A stretch of DNA of 64,000 nucleotides from Halobaculum gomorrense (GCF_900129775.1 NZ_FQWV01000001.1:269780-333779); one strand, 5' to 3'; shown: positions 34,820 through 45,923, numbered from the stretch's first letter. The notes: generated by a model from the letters alone, not told the origin. Numbers and translations are program-made.

Positions 34820-37549
34820 TCAGTCGTCTGCAGACTTCGGTTCGGGCTTCGAGCCCATCCGGAGGTCCACGTCGCCGGTGCCGATCGATACCGGCTTCCC
34901 GACGATGACGTTCTCGATGACGCCGTTGAGGTCGTCGGCCTCGCCGTGGATCGCCGCGTCGAGCAGGTGGTTCACCGTGACCTCGAACGCCGCGCGTGCG
35001 AGGACGGACTCCTTCGACCCGGAGATCCCGTGGCGACCGATCGACTCGACGGTGCCGCGGTTGGTCATGATGTCGGAGACGAGCATCAGGTGGCGGATAT
35101 TCACGTCGTCGAGCCCCTGCTCTTCGAGCGTCTCCATCGTCTCGTTGATGATCGTCTCGCGGGCGGCCTCGATGCCGAGCGTGCGATAGATCTCGTGGAT
35201 GTTGTTACACGTCGTGCGCGAGGCGTCGACGCCCTCGATCTCCAAGGCGTCGGCGAACGCAGACCCCTCGGTGTAGAGGACGTACTCCTCCTCGCCGTCT
35301 GCGACTTCCTCCTTGCGGATGACGACGCGGGTGACCTCCTCGATGCCCTTGAACACGATGTCGCGGAGCTGCTCGACCAGCTGGAGCAGCTGGCGGTAGC
35401 TCGGCTCGTCGGGACCGAACTCGATCGCCGTCCCCGAGTGGCGCGTGGAGACGCCCAGGGAGTCCTCGATGATGTCGGCGACGATGCCGGCGACCTCGGT
35501 CGGTTCCTCGTAGGTGGGCCACCGCTCCAGCAGCGTCTCCTCGTTGAGGTCGACGCGAACGAGCATGTCCGCGACGTTCGTGGACACGTCGCCCAGCGCG
35601 AGGATCTTCGTCGCCTCCAGTTGCCAGACGACCTCGTGGGCCTTCTCGCGGTCGGTCGCGTGCTCGTCGTCGAGGTGGACGACCATGATCGGCGTGTCCG
35701 GCGTCTTTCGGGCGTCCACCAGCTCGATGAGCCGGGGGAGCCCCTGGGTCACGTCCATCTCCGCGACGCCCGCGTAGTGGAACGTGTTCATCGTGTTGTG
35801 AGTGACGACCCCCTCGGCGGTCGTGAACGTCTCCAGTCCCTCGACGGAGAAGTCGTACACGTGCTCGTGATCGCTCCCGACCGTCTCGATCGAGGCGATG
35901 CGGTCCCATACCACGTCCCCGTCGACGGCGCGTTCGAGTTCGGCGAGCGCCTCGCCGTCGACACCGGCCTCGTTCGCCTCTTCGAGGAGCCGAGCGAGAC
36001 GGGTTCGACCGATCCGCTGGCGGTTCGACGCGGCGTTCACCTGTCGGCTCGGGATCCCGGCGTCCGCGGCGACTTCGCTCAGCGAGTCGCCGAAGTTCGG
36101 GATCTGATCGGTCGCGTCCGGTCCGTCGGCGTCGACCGTATCCGCGAGGTCGTCGAGCGCGGTGGCGCGCTCGCCCACCATCCCGACGCGATCGCGGAAC
36201 CGTCCGACGTGTTTCGCGGGGATGCGGAGCGTCCGGGAGTCGTCGGTCCGCCCGAGCGTGGCGTACACCCCGACGCGTGACAGAAGCAGCGCGATACCGG
36301 CTGTGAGCCTGTCGCTCGTGGAACTCGACCGGATCGAGTTCGACCCGACGTTCCCGTCGCCGCTGAAGTAGCCGCGAAGGAGCGCACGAACGAACCCGTC
36401 GGGGGAACCGACGGCGAATCCGGGGACGACCTTCTCGCCGTCGACCACGCACGTCGCTCGGAGCAGGTCGGCCAGCACCGTCCCGTTGACGCGGATATCG
36501 TATCCGTCAGCGAAGCCGCTCGTGTTCTCGTACTCGTTTACCGAGAGGTCGTACCGTTCGGCGAACGCGCGGACGCCCTCCTGGAACGTCTCGTCGACGT
36601 TGGACACGGAGGCGTAGTGGTCCGTAACGTTCCCTTCGGCGAGCCACGCGCCGAAGAAGAACCCGGTCGTTTCATCGAGCGGAAGCTCCTCGGGTAGGCC
36701 AACGCTCCCGCCGACCGGGTACGCGTAGCCCTCCTCGATGTCGCCGGCGTCGAGCGCCGACCGCTTGTTCGCGACCTGCGCGTCCCCGGCGGGGAACGTC
36801 GCGTCCACGGTCGCGCCTCCGTCGGTGAGCGTCGACGTGAACCAGTACTCCTCGCCCGAGAGGTGCTCCCGGAGGTCGACGCTGTCCGGAGCGTCGACTG
36901 ACCCGTCGAGATCCGCGACGACCGGGATCCAATCCCCCTCGTCGAGGTTCTCTCCCGCCACCGGGACGACCTCGTTGTCGCGGCGGGTGACGAACGAGTG
37001 GGCCTTCGTCGCCCGGATCGTCCGTCCGGATTCCAGCTCGAACCGGAGCAGTTCCTCGGGCGTCTCGTGTCGGCTGACCTCCTCGACGGGCTTCCACTCG
37101 ACTCGCTCGTCCTCGCGGAGGCTCGGCACTTCGAGCCCCTCGGGTGCGAGCGCGACCTCGTGGCCGTCGATCTCGCGGACCTCCCCCGACTCCAGCAGTC
37201 GGTCCACGAGCGGTCCGATCTCGGTCACGTCGGTCTCGCCGTTCCGGCGGACCAGTACCCGCTCGTCGGCGGGGACGCTCATCTGCGTTCCGGGCTCACC
37301 GATGCTCTGCGCCGACACCGTCCCTACGGGGTCGAGTGGGTCGACGCGCGTGTCGAGGTAGCGCGACTCGGCGGCCTGGGCGATCTCGTTGGCCTGCTCG
37401 GCGGTCACGCCGCCACGGGCGTCGACCGTCTCGTAGATCTCGTCTTTCAGCCGCCGCGGCAGCTCAGTGTCCTCGACGACCAGCGCGATGTCCTCGGTCA
37501 CCTGCTCGTGGGCGTCGACGAAGCGATCGACCGACCCGCCGTCAGTCAT
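34820..37549 (-). CDS. rpoA2: RNA polymerase subunit A'' with intein
   Basis: A 909-residue precursor. The exteins (residues 1-90 and 586-909; 414 residues joined) are RpoA'', the C-terminal part of the largest RNAP subunit. The first ends in SIGEPGTQM and the second resumes with [20 protein letters not shown], containing the trigger-loop region. Between them lies a 495-residue intein. The start at 37549 gives an eight-base overlap with the end of rpoA1, so translation is coupled. Without the intein the length fits other haloarchaeal RpoA'' proteins. Confidence 0.97.
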   Translation of the reverse strand: MTDGGSVDRFVDAHEQVTEDIALVVEDTELPRRLKDEIYETVDARGGVTAEQANEIAQAAESRYLDTRVDPLDPVGTVSAQSIGEPGTQMSVPADERVLVRRNGETDVTEIGPLVDRLLESGEVREIDGHEVALAPEGLEVPSLREDERVEWKPVEEVSRHETPEELLRFELESGRTIRATKAHSFVTRRDNEVVPVAGENLDEGDWIPVVADLDGSVDAPDSVDLREHLSGEEYWFTSTLTDGGATVDATFPAGDAQVANKRSALDAGDIEEGYAYPVGGSVGLPEELPLDETTGFFFGAWLAEGNVTDHYASVSNVDETFQEGVRAFAERYDLSVNEYENTSGFADGYDIRVNGTVLADLLRATCVVDGEKVVPGFAVGSPDGFVRALLRGYFSGDGNVGSNSIRSSSTSDRLTAGIALLLSRVGVYATLGRTDDSRTLRIPAKHVGRFRDRVGMVGERATALDDLADTVDADGPDATDQIPNFGDSLSEVAADAGIPSRQVNAASNRQRIGRTRLARLLEEANEAGVDGEALAELERAVDGDVVWDRIASIETVGSDHEHVYDFSVEGLETFTTAEGVVTHNTMNTFHYAGVAEMDVTQGLPRLIELVDARKTPDTPIMVVHLDDEHATDREKAHEVVWQLEATKILALGDVSTNVADMLVRVDLNEETLLERWPTYEEPTEVAGIVADIIEDSLGVSTRHSGTAIEFGPDEPSYRQLLQLVEQLRDIVFKGIEEVTRVVIRKEEVADGEEEYVLYTEGSAFADALEIEGVDASRTTCNNIHEIYRTLGIEAARETIINETMETLEEQGLDDVNIRHLMLVSDIMTNRGTVESIGRHGISGSKESVLARAAFEVTVNHLLDAAIHGEADDLNGVIENVIVGKPVSIGTGDVDLRMGSKPEPKSADD
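35795..37279 (-). mobile_element. LAGLIDADG intein in RpoA''
   Basis: A 495-residue intein (RpoA'' residues 91-585). Splicing block A is [10 protein letters not shown] with Ser1. Block B includes TKAHSFV with its His. The DOD homing endonuclease has two LAGLIDADG-like helices, [10 protein letters not shown] (acid E305) and [10 protein letters not shown] (acid D398). Block F is [17 protein letters not shown], and block G ends VVTHN with Asn585, followed by Thr as +1 nucleophile. All catalytic positions are present, so both splicing and endonuclease could be active. A helix-turn-helix-like segment (residues about 479-525) precedes block F. Confidence 0.95.
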
Positions 37550-40508
37550 CGCCCACCCCCACGCCGCCGGCCTTGTCAAGTCCGGGGCCGGCGTACTCCG
37601 AGAGGTTCGTCGGCGCCTCGCGGCGGCCGAGGAACCGCTCTTTTTCCTCCTCGGAGCCGAACTCGGCGTCGACGATGCGGTCGGTGATCTGCTCGATGTC
37701 GATGGGGCTGTCCTCGTTAGAGGACACCTTCACCGGCGAGGTGCCGTCCTCGCCGAACTCGAACTGGACGATGGTGCCGGAGGTGTCTCGCACCGTTCCG
37801 TCGTACTGCGTCTCAAGCTCGGAGAGGGCGTTAATGAGCCGGCGCTGGAGGTACCCGGACTTGGAGGTCCGGACCGCCGTGTCGACCAGCCCCTCGCGGC
37901 CGCCCATCGCGTGGAAGAAGAACTCCTCGGGCGTCAGCCCCGAGCGGTAGGAGTTCTCCACGAACCCGTGGGCCTCCGCCGAGAGGTCGTCGGCCTCGTA
38001 GTGGGCGAGCGTGCGGTCCTCGTAGCCGCGGTTGATGCGCTCGCCGCGAACCGCCTGCTGGCCGACGCAGCCGGTCATCTGGGTCAGGTTCAGCATCGAC
38101 CCGCGGGCCCCGGAGCGGGCCATGATGACGGCGGGGTTGTCGTCGGCGAAGTGGTCCTCGGCGATCTCGCCCGCGGAGTCGCGGGCCTTGCCGAGCGTCT
38201 GCATGATCTTCATCTCCAGCGTCTCGTCGATGGTCCGGCCGGGCAGGCTCTCTAAGTCGCCCGCCTCGTACGTCGAGATGAGTTCTTGCACGCGCTCGTA
38301 GGCGGAGTCGATCGCCTCGTCGACCTGCTCGGTCGCCTCGGGCGGGATCGACTCGTCGTCGATGCCGAGCGAGAAGCCGAAGTGCATGATCGCGCGCATC
38401 GCCAGCGACGCGACCTCGTTGATGAACACGCGGGCGCGGGTCTCAGAGTACACCTTCGTAAGGGTGTCGACGACTTCGCCGCCGAACGCGCCGACGGCGT
38501 CCTCGTCGATCGTGCCCTGAACGAGCTGGCCGTCCTCGATGACGACGTCGTCGCCGGTGGAGGACGTGAACTCGAGGTTCAGGTCGTCGGGCAGCAGCTC
38601 CGAGAAGACGGTCTGGCCGGTCCAGACCTCCTGGCCGGCGTCGTTCGTGCCGTCGGGTTCGGGTAGCTCGTCGACCGAGGTCGCACGCAGCAGGTCAAGC
38701 GCCTGCGTCTCAGTGAACTCGGGATTGTCGTGGGTGAGCAGGTACGTACCAGAGATGTGGTCTTGGATGGCGCCGATAATGTTCTCACCGAAGCGCGGCG
38801 AGAGGATCTGCTCTTGGACGCGCATGAGGACGCGCGCCTCCGCGCGGGCCTCCTCGTTCTGGAGCGCGTGCATGTTCATCTCGTCGCCGTCGAAGTCGGC
38901 GTTGTACGGCGGGCAGACGACGGTGTTCAGGCGGAACGTCTTGTACGGCATGACCACGACCTCGTGGGCCATGATCGACATCCGGTGCAGCGAGGGCTGC
39001 CGGTTGAAGATCACGATGTCGCCGTCGACGAGGTGGCGGTTCACCTCCCAACCGGGCTCGACTTTCTCGGCCAGCTCCTCGCAGTTCTTCTCGGTCACCT
39101 TCAGCCGGCGGCCGTCTGGCCGCTTGACGTAGTTCGCGCCGGGGTGGGCCTCGGGGCCGTTGCGGACGTACTGCCGGGCGCGGTCGATGTTGCGCTCGGC
39201 GACGTTCATCACCTGCGTCATCTCCTCGGCGACCCGCTCGGGGACGCCGACCTCGTTCAGCGAGAGGGTGGGGTCGGGGCTGATGACCGTCCGCGCGGAG
39301 AAGTTCACGCGCTTGCCCGACAGGGACCCGCGGAAGCGACCCTCCTTGCCCTTGAGGCGCTGGGAGAGCGTCTTCAGCGGGCGCCCGGAGCGGTGCCGTG
39401 CCGGCGGTGTACCCGAGATCTCGTTGTCCACGAACGTCGTGACGTGGTACTGGAGCAGCTCCCAGAGGTCCTCGATGATGAGCTGGGGGGCGCCGGCCTC
39501 GCGGTTCTCCATGAACCGCTGGTTGATGCGGATGATGTCGACCAGCTTGTGGGTCAGGTCGTCCTCGGAGCGCTGGCCGTTGTCCAGCGTGATCGAGGGG
39601 CGCGTGGTGACCGGCGGCACCGGCAGCACCGTCAGGATCATCCACTCGGGCCGGGACTTCTGCGGGTGGATACCGAGCGGTTCGAGGTCCTCGTCCGGGA
39701 TGTCCTCGAACCAGTCGCGGATGTCGCTCGGCATCAGCTTGTTCATGTCCTCGACCGTCAGGTCGATGTCCAGCGCCTTCTCCAGCGCCTTGCGGTCCTC
39801 CTTGCGCGGGCGGAACTCGCCCGAGAGGATCTCGTTGATCCGATCGAGCGCGATGCCCGTCTCGTCGGCGAGGTCCATCGGGGACATGGCCTCGGCCTCG
39901 TCGACCTCGGCGGCCTCCTCATCGTCCGCTTCATCGTCGGGCTGGTCCGGCTGCATCGCGCGGGTGATGAGCTCGGAGTAGTCGCCCGAGAGCACGTCCT
40001 GGACCTCGTAGTACGTGGTCGGCTTCTCGTGTTTGATGTCCGCCTGCGGCTCGCCGCAGTGGGGACAGTTGTTGGCCTTGCGGGCCTGGCGGACCGCCGA
40101 CTTCAGCACGTCGGTCGGGTCGCCGCCCAGATCCTTCGTGCGGACCAGCTTCTCTTTGAATTCTTCTTTCTCCTCTTCGGTGAGCGCGAGCCGGCCGCAG
40201 TTGCGGCACGTCGCGCGCAGGAGCCGACGGATGAGCTTCGTGAACCCGACGTGGATGACGGGCGCCGCCAGCTCGATGTGGCCGAAGTGCCCGTTACACG
40301 ACCCGGAGTGCTTGCCGCAGGTGCGGCACTCCAGCCCGGGGTCGATGACGCCCAGGCGAGGGTCCATTAGCCCCATGTCGATGGGGTAGCCGTCGTCGTC
40401 GTAGGTGTCCGCGGTGATGACCTTCGTCGCGGACATGTCCCGATACGTCTCCGGGTCCATCAGCCCGAAGTTGATGCCGCCGATCTCTTTGGGTGTCTGG
40501 CCTGCCAT
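37542..40508 (-). CDS. rpoA1: RNA polymerase subunit A'
   Basis: 988 residues, the N-terminal portion of the largest RNAP subunit. The zinc-binding clamp sites are C61-x2-C64-x6-C71 with H74, and C101/C104/C148/C151. The catalytic Mg2+ motif NADFDGDEM spans residues 536-544 (D538, D540, D542). Between about residues 171 and 255 there is an inserted acidic linker and an XRE-like HTH segment ([20 protein letters not shown] and onward). rpoA1 follows rpoB1 by two bases and overlaps rpoA2 by eight. Confidence 0.98.
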   Translation of the reverse strand: MAGQTPKEIGGINFGLMDPETYRDMSATKVITADTYDDDGYPIDMGLMDPRLGVIDPGLECRTCGKHSGSCNGHFGHIELAAPVIHVGFTKLIRRLLRATCRNCGRLALTEEEKEEFKEKLVRTKDLGGDPTDVLKSAVRQARKANNCPHCGEPQADIKHEKPTTYYEVQDVLSGDYSELITRAMQPDQPDDEADDEEAAEVDEAEAMSPMDLADETGIALDRINEILSGEFRPRKEDRKALEKALDIDLTVEDMNKLMPSDIRDWFEDIPDEDLEPLGIHPQKSRPEWMILTVLPVPPVTTRPSITLDNGQRSEDDLTHKLVDIIRINQRFMENREAGAPQLIIEDLWELLQYHVTTFVDNEISGTPPARHRSGRPLKTLSQRLKGKEGRFRGSLSGKRVNFSARTVISPDPTLSLNEVGVPERVAEEMTQVMNVAERNIDRARQYVRNGPEAHPGANYVKRPDGRRLKVTEKNCEELAEKVEPGWEVNRHLVDGDIVIFNRQPSLHRMSIMAHEVVVMPYKTFRLNTVVCPPYNADFDGDEMNMHALQNEEARAEARVLMRVQEQILSPRFGENIIGAIQDHISGTYLLTHDNPEFTETQALDLLRATSVDELPEPDGTNDAGQEVWTGQTVFSELLPDDLNLEFTSSTGDDVVIEDGQLVQGTIDEDAVGAFGGEVVDTLTKVYSETRARVFINEVASLAMRAIMHFGFSLGIDDESIPPEATEQVDEAIDSAYERVQELISTYEAGDLESLPGRTIDETLEMKIMQTLGKARDSAGEIAEDHFADDNPAVIMARSGARGSMLNLTQMTGCVGQQAVRGERINRGYEDRTLAHYEADDLSAEAHGFVENSYRSGLTPEEFFFHAMGGREGLVDTAVRTSKSGYLQRRLINALSELETQYDGTVRDTSGTIVQFEFGEDGTSPVKVSSNEDSPIDIEQITDRIVDAEFGSEEEKERFLGRREAPTNLSEYAGPGLDKAGGVGVGDD

Positions 40509-40510
40509 AG

Positions 40511-42340
40511 TTAGACTGCGTCCTCAAGTTCGAGGGTCGGTCGAATGCCGAGCGCCTTCATCTCGTCGAGCAGCAGCTTGAACGCGTAGCTGATCTCAAT
40601 CTCGTGGATGTCGTCCTCGTCGCCGGTGATCGGGTCGTAGATACGCCGCTGCTCCACGTCCTCCACGGCGACCATCCCCGTCTCCTCGGAGATGTACACC
40701 GACTCCTTGTCCGAGGAGTCGAGCAGCCGCTCCTTCAGCGCCATCGCGGCGCCGTGCCCGATGAGCACCTCGCGCTCCATCTCGCCGACGCGGAGGCCGC
40801 CCTCGCGGGCCCGCCCCTCGGTCGGCTGCCGAGTGAGCACCTGCACCGGCCCGCGCGAGCGGGCGTGCAGCTTGTTGCTCACCATGTGGTACAGCTTGTG
40901 GTAGAAAATGGTCCCGACGAAAATCTCCGCTTCGATCTTCTCGCCGGTGACCCCGGAGTACATGACTTCCTTCCCGGAGGACTTGTACCCGTGTTCCTCC
41001 AGCGATGAGCGTAGCTCCTCCTCGTTCTCGCCCTGGAACGCCGTCCCGTCGACGCGGCGGCCCTCCAGCGAGCCGACCTTGCCGCCGAGCATCTCCAGCA
41101 CGTGGCCCACCGTCATCCGGGACGGGAGCGCGTGCGGGTTGAGCACCAGGTCGGGAACGAGCCCGTCCTCGGTGAACGGCATGTCTTCTTGCGGGGCGAG
41201 GTGACCCACGACGCCCTTCTGGCCGTGCCGGGACGCGAACTTGTCTCCGAGCTCGGGGATCCGCTCGTCGCGGACGGAGACCTTCGAGAGCTTCGAGCCG
41301 TCCTCGCCCTCCATCAGGGTGACTGTGTCGACGACGCCCGACTCGCCCGAGCGCATGGTGACGCTCGTCTCGCGGCGCTTCTGCGGCGACAGCCCCCCCA
41401 TGTCGTCCGGCTCCTCGAGGAACCGGGGCGGGCTGGTCTTCCCGAGCAGGACGGAGTTCTCGTCGACCTTCGTCTCGGGGTTGACGAGGCCGTCCTCGTC
41501 GAGGTGGGTGTACGCGTCCTCGCCGCGGGCGCCGCGAACGTCCTGGGAGGGTACCTCGAAGCGGTCCTCCTGGCCACCGGGGTAGCGGCGCTCTTCGCCC
41601 TCGTAGGTGCGGAAGAAGTGCGACCGCTGCATCGCGCGGTCGACGCTCCCCTTGTTCATGACGAGCGCGTCCTCGATGTTGAACCCCTCGTAGCTCATGA
41701 CCGCGACGACGAAGTTCTGCGCGGCCGGGCGCTCGTCGAACCCGATCTGTTCGGTGGTCTGCGTCTTGACCATCGACAGCTGCGGGTAGTGCAGGAGGTG
41801 CTGGCGGGTGTCCGGCCGGATGCGGTAGTTCGCCGACGGCAGTCCGAGCGACTGCTTCATCATCCCTGCCCCCATCGTAATCCGGGGCGAGGCGTTGTGC
41901 TCGGGGTACGGGATCATGCCCGCGCCGATGCCGAAGATCAGCTGCGGGTCGATCTCCAGGTGGGTCGTCCGCGAGTTCACGTCCTCCTCGTCGGTGGCGA
42001 CGTAGATGTCCTCCTCCTCCTCGGCGTCGATGAACTCGACGATACCGTGGTCGACGAGGTCCTCGAACTCGATCTCGCCGGCTTCTAGCGCCTCGATCGT
42101 CTCGTCGTCCAGCAGCGGCTCCCCGTTCTCGACGACGATGAGCGGCCGCCGCGCGCGGCCGGCGTCGGCGTTGACAATGACCTCGTCGGTCCGGTCCTTC
42201 ACCGAGACGTTGACCATGTCGGAGACGTCGCCGCGGCGGCGCGCCTCACGGATCTGTGCGGCGAGCTGGTTCGGGTCCGGGTGGGTCCCGACCAGGCTCC
42301 CGTTGACGTAGACTTTCGCTTCTCGTTGTTGGCTTGCCAT
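40511..42340 (-). CDS. rpoB1: RNA polymerase subunit B'
   Basis: 609 residues, the C-terminal half of the second-largest RNAP subunit, split as in haloarchaea and methanogens. It carries [20 protein letters not shown], the [14 protein letters not shown] motif of the active-site region and the C-terminal anchor region. The start at 42340 ([14 protein letters not shown]) is chosen because the upstream extension runs into rpoB2. It follows rpoB2 by seven bases. Confidence 0.98.
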   Translation of the reverse strand: MASQQREAKVYVNGSLVGTHPDPNQLAAQIREARRRGDVSDMVNVSVKDRTDEVIVNADAGRARRPLIVVENGEPLLDDETIEALEAGEIEFEDLVDHGIVEFIDAEEEEDIYVATDEEDVNSRTTHLEIDPQLIFGIGAGMIPYPEHNASPRITMGAGMMKQSLGLPSANYRIRPDTRQHLLHYPQLSMVKTQTTEQIGFDERPAAQNFVVAVMSYEGFNIEDALVMNKGSVDRAMQRSHFFRTYEGEERRYPGGQEDRFEVPSQDVRGARGEDAYTHLDEDGLVNPETKVDENSVLLGKTSPPRFLEEPDDMGGLSPQKRRETSVTMRSGESGVVDTVTLMEGEDGSKLSKVSVRDERIPELGDKFASRHGQKGVVGHLAPQEDMPFTEDGLVPDLVLNPHALPSRMTVGHVLEMLGGKVGSLEGRRVDGTAFQGENEEELRSSLEEHGYKSSGKEVMYSGVTGEKIEAEIFVGTIFYHKLYHMVSNKLHARSRGPVQVLTRQPTEGRAREGGLRVGEMEREVLIGHGAAMALKERLLDSSDKESVYISEETGMVAVEDVEQRRIYDPITGDEDDIHEIEISYAFKLLLDEMKALGIRPTLELEDAV

Positions 42341-42347
42341 AGTAGTG

Positions 42348-43913
42348 TCAGTCGTCCGCGGACGCGCGGTCGACGCCCTCGATGCCGGGGATACCCTCGA
42401 CACCCATGGACGCGAGTTCTCGCTTCAGTCCCTGTTCGTCCTCGACGTTCTGTGAGAGCTCCATCGCCTGCGCGAAGTTCTTCACCAGCCCGCAGTTCGG
42501 TCCCTCCGGCGTCTCGGAGGGGCAGATGCGGCCCCACTGGGTCGCGTGCAGGTCGCGCGCCTCGAAGTGCGGCTGCGACCGCGACAGCGGCGAGCGGAGG
42601 CGACGCAGGTGCGACAGCACGCCCATGTAATCGGTCCGGTCGACTAGCTGGGAGACGCCCGAGCGGCCGCCCACCCAGTTGCCAGTCGCGATCGGGTGTT
42701 CGAGCCGCTCGGTCAGCACGTCCGAGCGGACCACCGTGTTGACGGTGAGCTGCCGGTTGCGCATGTTGGCGCGCTCCAGCTGGTACTTCACGTCGCGCGC
42801 CAGCTTGTTGAGCGCCGTCCGGAACAGGTCCGTCATCAGGTCGCCCGAGACCTTGAGGCGCTTGTTGGCGTAGTGGTCCTTGTCGTCGGACTCGCGACGG
42901 TCGAGCGCGAGCTCGAAGCACGCCTCGGCCATCCGGCAGAGATAGTACGCCTTGTTGATGCGAACGTCCTCCTCCTCGACGCCCTCCTCGTGGAGGTGCG
43001 GCAGGAGGTAGCGGTCGATGACGTAGTTCGCCCGCTTCAGCTGGTAGTTCTTCCCCTGGCCCGAGGCGACGCGCTCGCCGAGGGTCTCGATGGCCTCCTC
43101 TTCGGTCTGGACGCTGGCCTCCTCCAGGTTCTCCAGCATGAACTTCACGATCTCCGGGTCGTCAGAGACGCGGTGGACGATCTCCTCGTCGGACTCCAGC
43201 CCGAGCGCGCGCACGAGCGTCACGAAGTCGACGGAGCCGGACACGGAGGGGAAGCTCACCTCGAGCAGTCCCTCGCGGTTGCGCTCACAGAGCACGAGCG
43301 CGCGGTAGCCGCGCCGTTGGGAGAACGTCTTGGCGACCTGGATCTCGTCGCCGTACTTCGAGTCGTACTCGGCGAGGATCTTGTTCGGCGCGAGGTCCTC
43401 GCTGGTCATGAGCACGCGCTCGGAGCCGTTGACGATGAAGTAGCCGCCGGGATCGACGGGGTCCTCGCCGATCTCGACGAGCTCCTCGTCGGAGAACCCG
43501 GAGATGTTGCACTTGTTGGAGCCGACCATGATTGGCATCCGGCCGACCTTCGTCTCCGTCTGGTCGACGACCGTCTCGGGCTCCTCCTCGCCGCCGCGGA
43601 TGATCTTCATTTCCATGAAGACCGGCGCGGCGTAGGTGATGTTGCGGAGGCGCGCCTCCTGCGGATACAGCAGTTCCTCGGAGCCGTCGGCCTCGCGGAC
43701 GCGCGGAGTCGTCATCCGCACGTCGCCGAGTTCGACGTAGACGGGCTCTTGCCCCTCCTTGTCGCCGATGTCCGTCTCGATCGTCTCCTTCTCGTCGACG
43801 ACCCGCTGCATGCCGCGGTCGAGGAAGTTGTTGAACGAGCGGAAGTGGTGCTCCGCGAGTCGCTCTTGGGAGAAGTACTCCCGCGAGACGGCGCGTCGTG
43901 CCTCTCGGTTCAT
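42348..43913 (-). CDS. rpoB2: RNA polymerase subunit B''
   Basis: 521 residues, the N-terminal half of the second-largest RNAP subunit, covering the protrusion and lobe ([33 protein letters not shown], and the C-terminal [20 protein letters not shown] with the [13 protein letters not shown] segment). The ATG overlaps the rpoH stop by four bases. Confidence 0.98.
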   Translation of the reverse strand: MNREARRAVSREYFSQERLAEHHFRSFNNFLDRGMQRVVDEKETIETDIGDKEGQEPVYVELGDVRMTTPRVREADGSEELLYPQEARLRNITYAAPVFMEMKIIRGGEEEPETVVDQTETKVGRMPIMVGSNKCNISGFSDEELVEIGEDPVDPGGYFIVNGSERVLMTSEDLAPNKILAEYDSKYGDEIQVAKTFSQRRGYRALVLCERNREGLLEVSFPSVSGSVDFVTLVRALGLESDEEIVHRVSDDPEIVKFMLENLEEASVQTEEEAIETLGERVASGQGKNYQLKRANYVIDRYLLPHLHEEGVEEEDVRINKAYYLCRMAEACFELALDRRESDDKDHYANKRLKVSGDLMTDLFRTALNKLARDVKYQLERANMRNRQLTVNTVVRSDVLTERLEHPIATGNWVGGRSGVSQLVDRTDYMGVLSHLRRLRSPLSRSQPHFEARDLHATQWGRICPSETPEGPNCGLVKNFAQAMELSQNVEDEQGLKRELASMGVEGIPGIEGVDRASADD

Positions 43914-44140
43914 TCTACCACCAGGCGGTAGACGACCGCCGTGTCGGTGGTTCGCGAGTCCCGTTCGATCCGGATGACATCGCCCGCCTCCGCCTCGTCA
44001 GGCACCGCGGGGTCGGTCCGCTTGATCTTGGGGAGATCGGTCCGTTTGACGTTGTACTCGTCGAGCACTTCCTCGATCTCGTCGGCGTCTTCGAGGAGCG
44101 TGTGATCGGGTACGAGTTCGTGTTCGCTTACGTTTACCAT
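43910..44140 (-). CDS. rpoH: RNA polymerase subunit H (Rpb5 C-terminal homologue)
   Basis: A 76-residue RpoH beginning [20 protein letters not shown] and ending [22 protein letters not shown]. It is the jaw subunit that contacts downstream DNA and is the first gene of the rpo operon. Candidate TATA boxes (GTATAG, GTTATGTGG) lie in the 290-base region before it. Confidence 0.97.
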   Translation of the reverse strand: MVNVSEHELVPDHTLLEDADEIEEVLDEYNVKRTDLPKIKRTDPAVPDEAEAGDVIRIERDSRTTDTAVVYRLVVE

Positions 44141-44189
44141 GGATTGGTGAGATTCGTGGTCGCGCGCGGCCGTGTTTGCTGGGGAGAAG

Positions 44190-44240
44190 TCTTCACGAGA
44201 TACTACGGCGGTCTATACGACCCGTCCACATAACGCTTGT
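44190..44240 (-). promoter_or_regulatory. rpo operon promoter region
   Basis: The minus strand has GGTCGTATAGACC at about 44208-44220 and CGTTATGTGG near 44229-44238. Either may be box A for rpoH, giving a leader of roughly 50-70 bases. No further gene is seen in 44141-44430. Confidence 0.4.
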
Positions 44241-44430
44241 CAAACGAGTTGGGGACCGTTAGCTGGTCACCTCAACGCTTGCACAACACGACCATGTGGT
44301 TCCCACCGTATGAACGTTGCGGCGCACGGTATCGCGGGACACGGCGGGGTCGGATGAGAAGTCTTAATTGTGTACCCGGAAAACGAAAGGATGCGTAGAG
44401 GCGTGGTGGAAACACGCCGACGCGATGCAC

Positions 44431-44503
44431 GCCCGGATGGTGTAGTGGCCCATCATACAACCCTGTCACGGTTGTGACGCGGGTTCAAATCCCGCTCCGG
44501 GCG
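44431..44503 (+). tRNA. tRNA-Asp (anticodon GTC)
   Basis: A complete 73-nt cloverleaf. Acceptor 5' GCCCGGA pairs with TCCGGGC and the discriminator is G, the aspartate identity base. The anticodon stem ACAACC/GGTTGT surrounds CTGTCAC, giving anticodon GTC. The T-arm contains GCGGGTTCAAATCCCGC. No intron is present and CCA is not encoded. A TTAATTG box about 65 bases upstream is the likely promoter, so the primary transcript would carry a short leader. Confidence 0.97.
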
Positions 44504-44755
44504 CTTTCTGGTGCCGCCAACTGGCGAGCGATGAGCGAGCCCGGCGGCACCGAACCGGCGACACGAGCAGATTTGAACACCAACAGTCGCACGCTCGGGA
44601 GCGCAGCGAACACGAGACGAGCGGGACGGCTGTGCCGGATCCACCGTTCGTTTCGGGGGTGTTCCGGCACTATCGACGGCCCGGACCCTGTGCCGTTCGA
44701 CTCTGTCCCCCGCCGGCCAACAGCCTCTTGACCCGCGGCCTCCGCCGTGGGACAG

Positions 44756-45700
44756 ATGAACGCGTACCGACTGCTCCACGTCGACGCTGACCGCGACCGC
44801 CGGCGGAAGATCGGCGGGCGCGTCGACGCGGACGGTCGGTTCGTCGCGGAACCGGAACCGTGTGGGGAGGCGGCGCTCGACACCCTCGGTCACGAGGCGT
44901 ACGACGCGGTCGCCGTCGGCCACCCGCTCCCGGACGGCGCCGCCGAGTTCGTCCGCCGCGTTCGCGGCGGCTACCCCGAGATCCCGCTCGTCTCCTACAG
45001 CGACGGAGAATCGATAGACGTGGAGCTGATCCGAACGCTCTTTTGCGCCGGCGTCACCGACCACCTAACAGTCCGCGATACGGTCGCCGACGTGGACGGC
45101 GACGCCGGCAACGGGGGACCCGCCGCGCTGATCGACCGACTTGACGACGCCGTCGAGGTGTTCCATGAGCGCCAGCGCAGCCGCCGCGGCGCGACCGCGC
45201 TCCGTCGCCTCGGCGACGCGATCGCCGGCTCGCCGACGGAATTGAATGCCGTCATCGACGGCGTGCTCGAAACCGTACGCGCGACGTACGGCGTCGACTA
45301 CGCCGGACTGGCCCAGATCGTCGGCGACGAGTTCCGGTTCGTCGCCGGCGAGGGAACGGAGGAGCTGTGCGTCGCGTTCGACCGGACGCTGCCGCTCGGC
45401 GATACGTACTGCGAGACCACGGTCGACGCGGGGCGCACCGTCGCCACCGGTCCCGACGGGGGGGTCGGCGACCGCGGTCGACCGCCGATCGGGCGACAAC
45501 TGGGGCTAGAATGTTACCTCGGAACGCCGGTGTACGTCGCCGACGACCTGTTCGGCACGCTGTGCGTCGTCGACCGTTCGCGCCGGGACGGGTTCGCGCG
45601 ATGGGAGCGCACGGGGATCGAACTCGCGGCGCGCTGGGTGGGCCGCGAGCTGGCGCACGACCGCGAGAAGGCGCGGATCCGCGCTCTGGGGGAGCGGTAG
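44756..45700 (+). CDS. Receiver-like/GAF signalling protein
   Basis: 314 residues. Residues 1-115 have a response-regulator fold (YRLLHVDADRDRRRKI), but the site normally holding the phosphorylated Asp reads VAVGHPLPDG, with Gly-His in its place, so it is a pseudo-receiver. Residues about 145-310 form a GAF domain (YGVDYAGLAQIVGDEFRFVAGEG ... LGTPVYVADDLFGTLCVVD). There is no kinase or output domain. The Cys in GDTYCETTVD resembles a bound-ligand position in some GAF domains, but ligand binding is not shown. ATG at 44756 is preferred over GTG at 44747. Confidence 0.84.
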   Translation: MNAYRLLHVDADRDRRRKIGGRVDADGRFVAEPEPCGEAALDTLGHEAYDAVAVGHPLPDGAAEFVRRVRGGYPEIPLVSYSDGESIDVELIRTLFCAGVTDHLTVRDTVADVDGDAGNGGPAALIDRLDDAVEVFHERQRSRRGATALRRLGDAIAGSPTELNAVIDGVLETVRATYGVDYAGLAQIVGDEFRFVAGEGTEELCVAFDRTLPLGDTYCETTVDAGRTVATGPDGGVGDRGRPPIGRQLGLECYLGTPVYVADDLFGTLCVVDRSRRDGFARWERTGIELAARWVGRELAHDREKARIRALGER

Positions 45701-45715
45701 GTCGTCGAAGTCGTC

Positions 45716-45763
45716 GCGCGCTCGAGCCGACGCGCGCTCGAGCCGACGCGCGCCCGAGCCGAC
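45716..45763. repeat. Three tandem 16-bp repeats
   Basis: GCGCGCTCGAGCCGAC occurs three times head to tail; the third copy differs at one base (CCGAG instead of CTCGAG). It lies in the convergent gap after the receiver/GAF gene. Confidence 0.92.
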
Positions 45764-45785
45764 GCGGTCGTTCGAGGCGCTGCGA

Positions 45786-45923
45786 TCAGACGACGAACAG
45801 CAGGAACGCGATCAGGAAGCCGGCCGCCATCAGCAGCATCACCGCGACGAACGCGCCGAGCACCGGCTTCTCGACGGCGCCGGCGACGAGCTTCTCTCGG
45901 GTCGACCCGCCGTCGGCGCTCAC
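45786..45923 (-). CDS. Single-span mini membrane protein (45 aa)
   Basis: A 45-residue ORF with GTG at 45923. A charged N-terminus of about 20 residues is followed by one hydrophobic span (VLGAFVAVMLLMAAGFLIAF) and a very short end. It starts 49 bases after the stop of the HerA-like ATPase gene on the same strand, so the two may be cotranscribed. Such one-span proteins often assist larger membrane or ATPase complexes, but no family is recognised. Coding bias is strong. Confidence 0.6.
   Translation of the reverse strand: MSADGGSTREKLVAGAVEKPVLGAFVAVMLLMAAGFLIAFLLFVV

Noticed and set aside
35795-37279. Group I intron or insertion element in rpoA2
   Set aside because: The frame is continuous and shows protein-splicing blocks, so it is an intein.
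38730-40370. Long plus-strand open frame opposite rpoA1
   Set aside because: Antisense to a certain RNA polymerase gene; composition is typical of an antisense frame of GC-rich coding DNA.
45716-45763. CRISPR-like repeat
   Set aside because: Units are directly adjacent with no spacers and there are no cas genes.
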